Counted from the stretch's first letter, positions 1 to 7,964 are shown. The stretch: 24,571 nucleotides of DNA from a candidate division KSB1 bacterium (GCA_022566355.1 JADFJB010000066.1:1-24571); one strand, 5' to 3'. Notes: generated by a model from the letters alone, not told the origin. Translations and numbers: made by a program.

Positions 1-643
1 TTGGCACACCTGAATCCATCGGCGAGGCAGATCGCCTGGTCGCCAGCACTGCAATTAACCTGGTATCGCCTGAGGCATCTATTGACAAGATGCGTTCAAG
101 GTCAAATTTTGCACCCGGAAACAGATCAATCTCATTTTCTAATCTTCCTTGATTGTCATAAAACCACAATTTCCCGACAGCGTTATTGCCTAAAAGAAAG
201 CCCCTGTTTTCATTGAATACAAAAACTTCGGGAATGGGTTCGTCATACACATGCTTTTGGTTAAGTTCGAAGATGAGCTCAGCCCTATCTGAATAGAATT
301 GCAAGGTTAGCATTTTATCGCGATCGTTCTGTAAATTCTTTGCGCTTAGAATACAAATACCCGATCCATCTTGAGCGAATTTTGTCTTTATAAATCCCTC
401 AGGCAAAGCTAAAATATTATGACTGATTCCCTGAAAAGTAATTAGCCGATCGGATACAGAGATCAATTGACCTGTTTTTTCACTATCCAGATTTACATGC
501 CAGGACAGAACATTTTCACCCTTATATTGCGATTGGGGATCCTTCGAAAAAATCTTTTTTGAAATTGTCTTTTGACAAAAAAGCTGTAACGGGGACAAGA
601 AGATCAATAATGAAAGCAAATACAATTTCTGACTTGATGACAT
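1..643 (-). CDS. Exported protein of unknown function, 3' part cut by window edge
   Basis: An open frame runs from an ATG at 643 on the minus strand to the window edge with no stop (214 codons visible). The N-terminus has a hydrophobic segment (about residues 7-21, rich in Leu/Ile/Phe) ending in LFCQK, which looks like a signal peptide with Gln as the first mature residue. LQLFC is a poor lipobox because Phe precedes the Cys, so I do not call it a lipoprotein. The rest alternates short beta-strand-like stretches, for example VFVFNENRGFLLGN and KLWFYDNQGR, suggesting a beta-propeller or similar all-beta fold. I recognise no family. It follows the GH18 gene in the same direction across a 261-base gap that holds a fold-back repeat, so it is probably a separate transcript. 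Confidence 0.7.
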   Translation of the reverse strand, partial: MSSSQKLYLLSLLIFLSPLQLFCQKTISKKIFSKDPQSQYKGENVLSWHVNLDSEKTGQLISVSDRLITFQGISHNILALPEGFIKTKFAQDGSGICILSAKNLQNDRDKMLTLQFYSDRAELIFELNQKHVYDEPIPEVFVFNENRGFLLGNNAVGKLWFYDNQGRLENEIDLFPGAKFDLERILSIDASGDTRLIAVLATRRSASPMDSGVP

Positions 644-822
644 GTGAAATCCGGAAACCTGATTTAGAGTATTAGTTAAAACCGACTTTCTAGTAATTTC
701 AAGATTTTGCATAAGGATTTACAATTAGTAACCATTAAACTAATCTGCTTAATTCATAGCGCAGGTTAAGACTGCAAACAAAAAAATATACTTTAATTAA
801 CTAATCTAGATGTTCATTTTGG

Positions 823-887
823 GACAGGATAAACAGGATTATCAGGATTATCAGGATAAATATTCAGTATATCTTGTTAATCCTGTC
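823..887. repeat. Intergenic fold-back repeat with four tandem 9-mers
   Basis: Four exact-length 9-mers lie in tandem at 825-860: CAGGATAAA, CAGGATTAT, CAGGATTAT, CAGGATAAA. The outer part is an inverted repeat: GACAGGATAAACAGGAT at 823-839 against ATCTTGTTAATCCTGTC at 871-887, 15 of 17 positions complementary. It sits between the stop of the GH18 gene and the start of the next minus-strand gene, so it could also act as a 3' stem-loop. From memory, strings of the CAGGATTAT/AATCCTGT type recur in intergenic regions of many environmental bacteria; I cannot count copies here. No other copy is visible in this window. Confidence 0.7.
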
Positions 888-904
888 AAAAAAGAATTAC
901 AATT

Positions 905-3370
905 TTATTTCAAGATTAACATTTTTTTCTCTTCCTGAAATCGGTTTCCATTTAGAGTAAAAAAGTTTACTCGATAAAAATAAGTTCCTGAAGGAACTCG
1001 CTGAAAGAGATCATTGTTGCCATCCCAACGCCATTCCTTATATCCGGCAGAAGAGAAATCGATACTTACCATTTTTATCCGTTGTCCCAGGGTATTGAAA
1101 ATTTCAATGGATACCTCTCCTGGTTTTGGCAAGAAAAAACTGATTGTCGTCGATGGGTTAAAGGGATTAGGATAATTTTGGAAAAGAGAAAACTGCTCCG
1201 GAGGCAATGAGCCATTGTCTTGAATACCATCGAAGAAATTGAGGATTTTGCGCATGATGGCGATTCGATCCTCTTCAGGATAAATCGTTTCAAAAGGGAT
1301 GCCAAAATGGACCAGTTTACCGGCATTGACACCCTGGGGAAAAAGGCCATCATAGTAGATACCTGCTACTCCACTGCTTGTGTTCACATTAGTGTATTTT
1401 AAACAATTTAAGCCGCCGTTAATCCCTTTGATCGCATCCGGCCAGTCAACATCAAAACTGCCATGTGTACCATCGTCGAAATTAAAAGGACTTACTCCTT
1501 CCAGGATTGTTCCACTTATTGGTTCTGCACTATAATAAGTACTACTTCTCCCATTAGGAGCATCGGCGATGTACTGTGCTTTCAGAAAATCATTATAAAA
1601 ACTGGCATCTGCAGACGAACCCCTTTGCAAATCCCAGCCAATCTCGGCGCCGGAAATAAATAATTTGCCACCATTCCGTAAAAATGTCTTTAACCGCTCC
1701 TGTTCGAGCTGGTTAAAAGTATCATCGGCGGTACTCTCATCTCCTAAGATCCAATCGACAATCTCAAAATTATCCAGCGCAACGCCATCTTTAAAAACCG
1801 CTTCATTGCTGGTTGAGGAAAAGGACATTCCAAAGCGATGAATCGCTTGTCCATGCTGACGAATAAAATCAAATGTATTGCTCGTTCCTCCGGTACGATC
1901 AAAGCCATTTACAACCAATACCTTATGCGAATCACTTGAAGGGATTGCGGCTAGCACTTCAGTGGGCTGTGACAGGCCTGTTGAATTGATTGCTCGCACT
2001 CGTACAAAACAAAGCTCTCCTGAATTTAAATTATTGATGACCGCGTCGGGTGTGGATAGAAAAACCGAATCAGGGAATGAAACACCATCTGTGCTTAAAT
2101 AAACAAAATACCCGGTTGCCCGATTGGCTGGTTCGAATTGGATTCGAAGTGAAGATTCACTTTCATGCAATATTCTTAAGGATAAGGGCACGCTTGGCGC
2201 TGGTAATTGGCCGCTGCCAAACTTGAAATCGATCGCGTCCCATAACTCCTGACGATTGCCGTCATAGCCCAACGCCCACATTCCGATACCCGAGAAATTA
2301 TTAGCGATGGCCAGATCATATTTCATACTGAGACTGGAGTCATTATCAAACCAAACCTGGTGAAAATCTGAGCCGTCATGCCAATTGTACCAGGGGGTTT
2401 GAGATTGAGTATCCCATATTAATCCATAAGTTTGAGCGCCAGACAAAGCAGAATCAAAAAATACTGATCCTATAAAGTCAGATGTTGACGAGCCGGGCTG
2501 GTCTGTTTGTGTCTTCCAATGATGGCCATAGTAAGGAAGGCCGAGAATCAACTTTTCCGGTTGTGTGGATGTAACCAGGCCATATTGACTTAAAACAGTA
2601 TTGGTGATATTAATCGAACCGCCGATTAACGGAGCGTTTGCGCCAGAATTGCTGCTCCAACTTCCTGCAAAGGCATAACCCATAATAAATATGTAATCAC
2701 AACTTTGGGCCAAGCCGGCAAAATCCCAGTGCCCACCCCAATTTACTGCAGGCCCGTCATAAGACACTTCAGTTCCTGGAATTTGTGAATGCAAATATTC
2801 AGTAAGTTCAGCCACAAAATTATTGATGTTTGCACCCCGGTCGGAATTATTTAAACTTTCGAAATCAACATTCAATCCGTCAGCGCTGCCTTCCAGCATC
2901 TTATTTTTGATGTTGACAAAGAAATTGTTTTTATAGGTGCTGTTTGTGATCAAGGTATGGATATTACCACCATTGAAAAGTGTGGCTGTCAGAATAACCT
3001 TCACGCCCCTGCTATGGGCGTTGTTGATTAAATTAACCCAGGGCCAACCATGGTCGTTGCCCAGGGAACCATCCGCATTTACCTCAACAGAAAAAGCGGC
3101 TATGTGTGAAAGCAGATCGTAACGCAGGTAATCGGCTGTGCTCCAGTACGGCAAAAAGCCAAATACTCGTGCATTCAACCCCTTCGTTTTGTGCAGGCTT
3201 TTATCAAGAGGGATAATCTTCTCAAATGGCTTCCCGATTAAATCCAATGAAGTGGGTGTGTCGCGATGCTTTTCCCATTCCATTTGATGAATGCTTTTCG
3301 GTTCTTGAGCAAAAGAAATTTCAGAAATGCAGAATATTAATAGTAAAATGAAAAGAAACGGTTGTTTCAT
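905..3370 (-). CDS. Secreted GH18-type glycosidase with FN3, GATase-like and T9SS-type C-terminal domains
   Basis: 821 residues from the ATG at 3370. A GTG at 3400 would add ten residues and overlap the upstream stop, but the ATG directly precedes a good signal peptide (KQPFLFILLLIF...SFAQ), so I prefer it. Residues about 65-382 form a GH18 barrel: the catalytic motif is DGLNVDFE (D164, N167, D169, E171), followed by the IMGYAF strand and a late MWALGYDG strand. Asn in place of the middle Asp is seen in YaaH/SleL-type peptidoglycan or spore-cortex glycosidases as I recall them, so a glucosaminidase acting on cell wall or chitin-like polymers is likely. Residues 390-477 look like FN3. Residues 481-715 resemble a class I glutamine-amidotransferase-like fold (LVVNGFD; GGKLFISGAEIGWD). 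Residues 727-821 are the sorting domain (FQNYPNPFNPSTT, ending KKMLILK). It follows the lipoprotein gene by 26 bases, probably in one operon. Confidence 0.88.
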   Translation of the reverse strand: MKQPFLFILLLIFCISEISFAQEPKSIHQMEWEKHRDTPTSLDLIGKPFEKIIPLDKSLHKTKGLNARVFGFLPYWSTADYLRYDLLSHIAAFSVEVNADGSLGNDHGWPWVNLINNAHSRGVKVILTATLFNGGNIHTLITNSTYKNNFFVNIKNKMLEGSADGLNVDFESLNNSDRGANINNFVAELTEYLHSQIPGTEVSYDGPAVNWGGHWDFAGLAQSCDYIFIMGYAFAGSWSSNSGANAPLIGGSINITNTVLSQYGLVTSTQPEKLILGLPYYGHHWKTQTDQPGSSTSDFIGSVFFDSALSGAQTYGLIWDTQSQTPWYNWHDGSDFHQVWFDNDSSLSMKYDLAIANNFSGIGMWALGYDGNRQELWDAIDFKFGSGQLPAPSVPLSLRILHESESSLRIQFEPANRATGYFVYLSTDGVSFPDSVFLSTPDAVINNLNSGELCFVRVRAINSTGLSQPTEVLAAIPSSDSHKVLVVNGFDRTGGTSNTFDFIRQHGQAIHRFGMSFSSTSNEAVFKDGVALDNFEIVDWILGDESTADDTFNQLEQERLKTFLRNGGKLFISGAEIGWDLQRGSSADASFYNDFLKAQYIADAPNGRSSTYYSAEPISGTILEGVSPFNFDDGTHGSFDVDWPDAIKGINGGLNCLKYTNVNTSSGVAGIYYDGLFPQGVNAGKLVHFGIPFETIYPEEDRIAIMRKILNFFDGIQDNGSLPPEQFSLFQNYPNPFNPSTTISFFLPKPGEVSIEIFNTLGQRIKMVSIDFSSAGYKEWRWDGNNDLFQRVPSGTYFYRVNFFTLNGNRFQEEKKMLILK

Positions 3371-3396
3371 ACTTGTATCTGGTTCTTTAAAGTCAA

Positions 3397-3612
3397 TCAC
3401 TTTATCTTCGATGGTTCACCTTTGTGTTGCTCACTATGCTCCTGGTGTGGAGACTTAAACCCTTCAGGTTCCTGAGGTGGTTTTGTCGAATCCTGTTGTG
3501 CTGTTGTAGTTAAAGTAGGAGGAGCTTGAGTTTCTTTGAATTTTCCTTCATCAGAATGACTACAGCTAACAAGTATAATAATTATTAAAAGAGATAAAAT
3601 GATTTGTTTCAT
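3397..3612 (-). CDS. Small lipoprotein with a disordered Pro/Gln/Glu/Lys-rich tail
   Basis: 71 residues from the ATG at 3612. An upstream in-frame start would add 19 residues in front of the signal peptide and is unlikely. The N-terminus MKQIILSLLIIIILVSC is a textbook lipoprotein signal, with lipobox LVSC and C17 as the predicted lipidated residue. The mature part is about 54 residues, with no predicted hydrophobic core, rich in Pro, Gln, Glu, Lys, Thr and His; it is probably an extended linker-like or binding tail on the cell envelope. Its TGA overlaps a GTG that could start the GH18 gene, and the preferred ATG of that gene is 26 bases further on, so the two are probably cotranslated. No family is recognised. 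The lipobox and clean spacing make it more than a chance ORF. Confidence 0.75.
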   Translation of the reverse strand: MKQIILSLLIIIILVSCSHSDEGKFKETQAPPTLTTTAQQDSTKPPQEPEGFKSPHQEHSEQHKGEPSKIK

Positions 3613-3927
3613 TGTGATTATCTTACTGTTTATAAATAGATAGGAATTAAAATCCACTATTGCAATCAATACAAAATATTGACTGTTTAATCTAAAACAG
3701 TATGCAAATCTTGATCAGATGCCCGATTAAGAAAAAAAGGTAATCGAGTTACAACAATCCAACCCTCTATTACTTTTGAATTCACAGATATCTTAATCAG
3801 TCTTAATCATTATTTGTTATAGCCCCAATTGTAGTAAAAGAAAACGTGGGAAATAAAAAAGGGAGAGAAAATCATTTCCCTCCCTCTTCAAATATCTATC
3901 AAAAGATAGAAAAAAGAATAGGTTGCT
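3613..3927. other. Gene-free gap with a terminator and small repeats
   Basis: The 315 bases between the CHRD surface-protein gene and the lipoprotein gene hold the terminator at 3855-3884, a tandem 10-mer (TCTTAATCAG, then TCTTAATCAT) at 3791-3810, and a short inverted repeat, ACTGTTT (3682-3688) with AAACAGT (3695-3701), six bases apart. The inverted repeat lies about 70 bases upstream of the lipoprotein start and could be an operator or just a hairpin. No convincing -35/-10 pair was found for the lipoprotein gene. Confidence 0.5.
3855..3884 (-). terminator. Intrinsic terminator of the CHRD/FG-GAP protein gene
   Basis: Read on the minus strand, a ten-pair stem GGGAGGGAAA / TTTCTCTCCC (one mismatch) closes a four-base loop TGAT and is followed directly by six T residues. 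It begins 43 bases after the stop codon of the 3928-6594 gene. This is a standard rho-independent terminator and separates that gene from the lipoprotein/GH18 pair downstream. Confidence 0.88.
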
Positions 3928-6594
3928 CTACTTTAACAGAGACATTTTATTCTTAAGCGTGATACCATTCACCCTGAGGATATAGAAATAAACACCGGAA
4001 GACATTTGCGACGCATCAAAAACAACGGAATAGCGTCCGGCTTCGTACTCTTTATCTGCCAGGGTAGCTACTTCTCGGCCCAACATCGAATAGATCTTCA
4101 ATAAGACATGTCCTCTGTCTTTAATGGAAAAATTTATGGTAGTTGTCGGGTTGAATGGATTTGGATAATTCTGCTCCAGAGAATATTCGGTTGGAATAAG
4201 TGAGCTCTCATTAACCGATGTAACAATCACAGATACCTCTTCTGAGAATACACTTTGATTGCCATTGAAGTCCACTGCAGCTACACGATAATAAAAAGTT
4301 TGTCCAATGGATACTGCTTCATCAGTTAAGGTAGTTTCTGTTGTGGAGCCAATATTCTCTGCGGTCTCGGGATTAAAACCAGCCTCTGTACCTTTCACAA
4401 CCAAAAAGTAGTTAAAATCTTCATCTTGTGATTCATCCCATGTTAGCTCAACGAACGAACCTGAAACTTCCTTTGCAAGGACGTTGGTAGGCGCTGATGG
4501 TGCTAAGTTGTCAAGCGAAAAACCACTCTTGGGGAATGATTTCCAGAGTGTCAGCACATTCTCGGTGTGTGCAGAGACGACGTAAGTGCTCCGCGTACTG
4601 TCTCCATCCGAAAGCGTTGGAACCACCGCTGCATATCTTGGCGATTGAATAGCATCCACTCGTGCGACCTGCACAGGTACCGGACCCGGACCCCGACCAT
4701 CGATTCTCCAAACCACATAGTGCGTTATCGTGAAGCCGGAAGTCTTACTCAGGCTGGAATCTTCTTCACGTGGCCTGGTTAAAATTTGGCCACGAATTTC
4801 GCCTCCGGGGTTGGTCGCCGTATGCACATTGACGTAGGTATTGCCATTAAGAAGTGCATTCACAAACCCTTGCCAGTCGCCTACAAGCGCACCAGTCAAG
4901 TCATCTGCTGTGATTCTTCCTCTCGCAATAACTCCATTCATCGGGCCACCGGCTTCAACGGGGCCAAACAAAAAGGCTACAACACCTCCACCTTCAGCAG
5001 GTCCACCCAGATGAATATGCGCCTGCGCAACGCTGTCGATGTTGTAAACCTCCAACATATACCACAGCGTATTATTCTCCCGATCCAGGGTAAACGTTCC
5101 TCTACCATGGCCGACCGTTTCGACCGGCGGAACGCTATTAGCTCCAGAAAGACCCGCATCCAAACGCAAACCGCCTACGTCGTCTGCAGCGCCCCACCAG
5201 GTAACCCAGGCTTGACGGCCATTATCGTTAGGCACATCCGCCACATTTTGGATAACCGGCTGATTGCCGACGACATGCTCGAGCACGACTATGGGCGGCG
5301 GCACGTTAGAAGGAATGCCTGCATATAGAATCTCATCTTTATCATCGCGGTTTACATTACCGACTGAAATAACATCAAAACGTCCGCTCACAGGCAAGAT
5401 GGAGTGATCGATGACGGATATTTCATAGTTTGTCGGATCAGTAATATCTCCACCTTGATACTCTACACGATAAATACTAGCGTTTGGGTTTGAACTTCTG
5501 GAACCGAAGATGAAGTCCATGTTTCCATCGCCGTCTACATCGCCCCAATCACCACCGTAAAGCCGTCCACCGTTGAGATCACCCGGTCTGCCAATTGAGC
5601 TAGCCGAAAGTGAGTCACCATCCTTTTCCAGCACCCAAACTTCGTTAAAGGCAGAGCTGGACCATCCACCAACGACAATTTCCATTTCGCCATTGTCATC
5701 AATATCAACAAGACTGGCGGATTTCCAGGAACCGCCTGGTACTAAACCAACCTGGGTCTTGGTAACACTAAAAGTATCTGTGGCACTGTGGTAGGTAACA
5801 GTGGAAACATCACCATTGCTACGAAACAAGTACATACTGCTATCATGTGCAACGATATCATAATATGTATTTGCACTGATCTCACTGTCTTTTCCGCTTG
5901 CCTCGAGTTCCCAAGTTTCCGAACCGTCGCCATCATCCGGGATATTATCAACAGAAATTACCAAAAAGGCATACCCACCTTGTCTAATAGATGAACAGAG
6001 CTCTTCTGTACCATCATTATCGATATCATGTAATAACCACCGGAATGGACGGATATTTACACCATCCCCATCTACAATGGTCCATTGTGCGTTAGGACGG
6101 TAATTTCCTGTGGCTGGATCCAAAACGCCCATTACATCACTGCCATCTCCGGCGGATTCAAAAACAAGTACTCGAGGCGGATTAGTTTGTGAGACACCTT
6201 GAAATCCGAAATTATTGACTGGTCCCCAGATAATTTCCATCTTCCCATCGTTATCCCAATCACCATAGGTCAACGCTGGCCAAGTATTTTGCAGGGTGAT
6301 ATCGGTTTCTGTCCACCAGACAATCTCCCAGCGACCTTCGTTCCATTCGTATTTGTAGATTCTTGGAATCATATCCCGGCCGACTTCTATGTCCCAGCCA
6401 TTGTTAACAGCATAAAATTCAGGTTTTCCGTCTCCGTCAAAGTCTACGCCAGACACAATACCGCCAAAACCGCCAGGATCAACATCAGATGCGGGTAGTT
6501 CTGCTCGACGGTCAAAACGCTGCCCATACAAGGAAAAGCTAAAAAGGAATAATGTGGAAATGACAAACAGGAAGCGAGTCGTAATTAATTTCAT
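3928..6594 (-). CDS. Secreted FG-GAP/VCBS-repeat protein with nested CHRD domain, FN3 and T9SS-type C-terminal domain
   Basis: 888 residues with signal peptide MKLITTRFLF...LYGQ. Residues 40-430 carry FG-GAP/VCBS-type blade motifs with Asp-rich calcium-binding loops: DFDGDGKPEF (51), DWDNDGKMEI (112), DIDNDGTEEL (190), DIDDNGEMEI (297), DVDGDGNMDF (352). Residues about 475-607 are a CHRD domain, with AHIHLG, then GRITADDLTG, then YVNVHTATNPGGEIRGQI. The segments before (about 446-474) and after it (about 620-697) look like two halves of one beta-sandwich domain. An FN3 domain spans 698-795. The sorting domain is 800-888 (LEQNYPNPFNPTTT, ending KNKMSLLK). It is presumably exported by type IX secretion and displayed on the surface. 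The start has a strong Shine-Dalgarno (GGAGGAG). It has its own promoter and terminator, so it is probably monocistronic. Confidence 0.9.
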   Translation of the reverse strand: MKLITTRFLFVISTLFLFSFSLYGQRFDRRAELPASDVDPGGFGGIVSGVDFDGDGKPEFYAVNNGWDIEVGRDMIPRIYKYEWNEGRWEIVWWTETDITLQNTWPALTYGDWDNDGKMEIIWGPVNNFGFQGVSQTNPPRVLVFESAGDGSDVMGVLDPATGNYRPNAQWTIVDGDGVNIRPFRWLLHDIDNDGTEELCSSIRQGGYAFLVISVDNIPDDGDGSETWELEASGKDSEISANTYYDIVAHDSSMYLFRSNGDVSTVTYHSATDTFSVTKTQVGLVPGGSWKSASLVDIDDNGEMEIVVGGWSSSAFNEVWVLEKDGDSLSASSIGRPGDLNGGRLYGGDWGDVDGDGNMDFIFGSRSSNPNASIYRVEYQGGDITDPTNYEISVIDHSILPVSGRFDVISVGNVNRDDKDEILYAGIPSNVPPPIVVLEHVVGNQPVIQNVADVPNDNGRQAWVTWWGAADDVGGLRLDAGLSGANSVPPVETVGHGRGTFTLDRENNTLWYMLEVYNIDSVAQAHIHLGGPAEGGGVVAFLFGPVEAGGPMNGVIARGRITADDLTGALVGDWQGFVNALLNGNTYVNVHTATNPGGEIRGQILTRPREEDSSLSKTSGFTITHYVVWRIDGRGPGPVPVQVARVDAIQSPRYAAVVPTLSDGDSTRSTYVVSAHTENVLTLWKSFPKSGFSLDNLAPSAPTNVLAKEVSGSFVELTWDESQDEDFNYFLVVKGTEAGFNPETAENIGSTTETTLTDEAVSIGQTFYYRVAAVDFNGNQSVFSEEVSVIVTSVNESSLIPTEYSLEQNYPNPFNPTTTINFSIKDRGHVLLKIYSMLGREVATLADKEYEAGRYSVVFDASQMSSGVYFYILRVNGITLKNKMSLLK

Positions 6595-6597
6595 AAT

Positions 6598-6604
6598 CTC
6601 CTCC
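6598..6604 (-). promoter_or_regulatory. Shine-Dalgarno site of the CHRD/FG-GAP gene
   Basis: GGAGGAG on the minus strand, three bases upstream of the ATG at 6594. It fixes this start and shows that the organism uses SD-led initiation. Confidence 0.75.
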
Positions 6605-6629
6605 GTAAGTGATTAATATTAATGAATGT

Positions 6630-6679
6630 TTAGTTATAAAATAATCGTCTTAGCATGATTTTCTTCAATCACCTCCTTT
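6630..6679 (-). promoter_or_regulatory. Leader region: perfect anti-SD complement plus 8-codon ORF
   Basis: On the minus strand, AAAGGAGGTGAT at 6679-6668 would pair over its full length with a typical 16S rRNA 3' end. Eleven bases after it an ATG at 6656 opens a tiny ORF, MLRRLFYN, ending in TAA at 6630. All this lies in the 5' leader, between the predicted promoter at 6698-6726 and the real start at 6594. The SD-to-ATG spacing is somewhat long, so translation of the leader ORF is uncertain. It could set translation of the gene by ribosome loading or by reinitiation. A perfect 12-base palindrome, ATTAATATTAAT, follows at 6612-6623. Confidence 0.4.
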
Positions 6680-6697
6680 AGAAAATCAGCAATAAAT

Positions 6698-6726
6698 AGT
6701 ATAAATTTAAGATAAGCCATTTTGAA
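6698..6726 (-). promoter_or_regulatory. Sigma70-type promoter of the CHRD/FG-GAP gene
   Basis: On the minus strand, TTCAAA (6726-6721) and TATACT (6703-6698) are separated by exactly 17 bases. The -10 matches consensus at five of six positions and the -35 at four of six. The start point would be near 6691, giving a leader of about 97 bases. Confidence 0.55.
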
Positions 6727-6883
6727 GAAAAATTTGGAATGTTGTCTGAAAATATGAATTGTAAATAAACATAAATTACAATTTAATTCAAGTAAAAAAT
6801 GAATAATCTGTTTTATAAAGAAAATATTTTGATAAGGTCTTAGCTTGAGATGAATAAAAGAACCAAAATAATACTAATCTTAG

Positions 6884-7918
6884 CTAATATCGAATCGCGA
6901 AGGAAACAAATTTAACATCTTTCAAATTGCCGTAATCGGCCCAGCTAAAATCCAGCTTTAGATTTGCACCTACCGAATCAAAGCGCAAACCGACGCCGAA
7001 AGTCGCACCTTGTTCACTATCCTGCAGGTAAAGCGCCTTATATCCTGCTCTGAGAAAAATAATATTTCTAAGGGCGATTTCCACACCGCTATTAATATAT
7101 TCCGCATTATCATTAGGATGGCTTCCATCCGCAACAGCAAGGATGGAATAGTCCTCGTTTTGGGCTACTTTCCAGGCTAGTCCGAAACGAAGATTTAGCG
7201 GTATTTCGAAATTCTCTGTTCGGTATTTTCCTGGTACCTGATCAACTGAACCTTGCTCCGGTAGTGGGTCTTCATTAAAGAAAATGTCTCTTCCATCAAG
7301 CCTCATCTTGGTACCAAAATTGGTTATAGCAGCACCCAGGCTAAGATCCTTAAACGGTGTCTGGTATAGAACCCCTACATCAAAAGCTGCTCCTTTCGCT
7401 GATTCATTAAAAAGATTCTCTTGAATAAATTTGCCGGTAAGACCGATGGAAAATCTATCCGTCAAATTCCTGGCAAAAGTAACACCGATAGCCAGTGAGT
7501 TATAATTCCAAACCTGTCCTGTACCTTGTGGTGAGCGGATTGTACGAACAACATCATCTGGCGTGCGAAAAGAAATAACGTGTAATCCAATAGAACCCAA
7601 TTTTGCTAAGTTCATTGAAAATGCAGCAAAGTCATATTGTGTGTCTGCAAGCCATTCGGCATGGTTGAATGTGGCTTCTCCGTTACCGCCTATTCGAGCG
7701 ATGCCGGCTGGATTCCAGTAAATGGCATTGATATCGTTCGCAAGAGCTGTATATGCACCCCCCATGGCAATGGGTCTGGCACCAGCGCCGATCTTGAGAA
7801 ATTGTGCTACCGTAGTTCCAACTTTAGAGACAGACTTATTTACCTGGGCCAGTAACGGTTCCTGAACACCAAAAAATAAAAGAGAAAATAACAAAGAGAA
7901 CATGGTTAGTTTACGCAT
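6884..7918 (-). CDS. PorV/PorQ-family outer-membrane beta-barrel protein
   Basis: 344 residues from the ATG at 7918; a TTG two codons upstream is less likely. Signal peptide MRKLTMFSLLFSLLFF...LLAQ. The mature N-terminus carries the family signature: TTVAQFLKIGAGARPIAMGGAYTA, then ANDINAIYWNPAGIA. The rest is alternating beta-strands of an FadL-like barrel (SIGLTGKFIQENLF, GAAFDVGVLYQTP, LSLGAAITNFGTKM), ending in Tyr (FAIRY), as expected for a BAM substrate. In Bacteroidota, PorV shuttles T9SS cargo to the sortase PorU and PorQ acts at the attachment step. This copy lies beside a receptor and an exoprotein rather than beside core T9SS genes, so it may be a cargo-dedicated paralogue; that is inference. 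I give no symbol because PorV and PorQ cannot be told apart here. The start lacks a strong SD. Confidence 0.88.
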   Translation of the reverse strand: MRKLTMFSLLFSLLFFGVQEPLLAQVNKSVSKVGTTVAQFLKIGAGARPIAMGGAYTALANDINAIYWNPAGIARIGGNGEATFNHAEWLADTQYDFAAFSMNLAKLGSIGLHVISFRTPDDVVRTIRSPQGTGQVWNYNSLAIGVTFARNLTDRFSIGLTGKFIQENLFNESAKGAAFDVGVLYQTPFKDLSLGAAITNFGTKMRLDGRDIFFNEDPLPEQGSVDQVPGKYRTENFEIPLNLRFGLAWKVAQNEDYSILAVADGSHPNDNAEYINSGVEIALRNIIFLRAGYKALYLQDSEQGATFGVGLRFDSVGANLKLDFSWADYGNLKDVKFVSFAIRY

Positions 7919-7964
7919 AATCAACTCGCTTTCAATTCACACTTTTTTCAGCAATATCCCGTTA

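Noticed and set aside
1-216. Short plus-strand ORF at the left edge
   Set aside because: It is antisense to a longer open minus-strand frame that starts with ATG and a signal peptide at 643.
825-860. CRISPR-like array
   Set aside because: Units are only 9 bases with no spacers and no cas genes.
3629-3634. TATAAA -10 box for the lipoprotein gene
   Set aside because: No matching -35 at 16-18 bases, and the start point would lie only about 10 bases before the ATG.
4786-5328. 180-codon plus-strand ORF opposite the CHRD segment
   Set aside because: It is antisense to clear CHRD coding sequence; higher G+C makes stops rarer. No SD, signal or recognisable domain.
6668-6679. Fragment of a 16S rRNA 3' end on the plus strand (ATCACCTCCTTT)
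   Set aside because: Only 12 bases match, with no flanking rRNA helix; an SD site on the minus strand explains it better.
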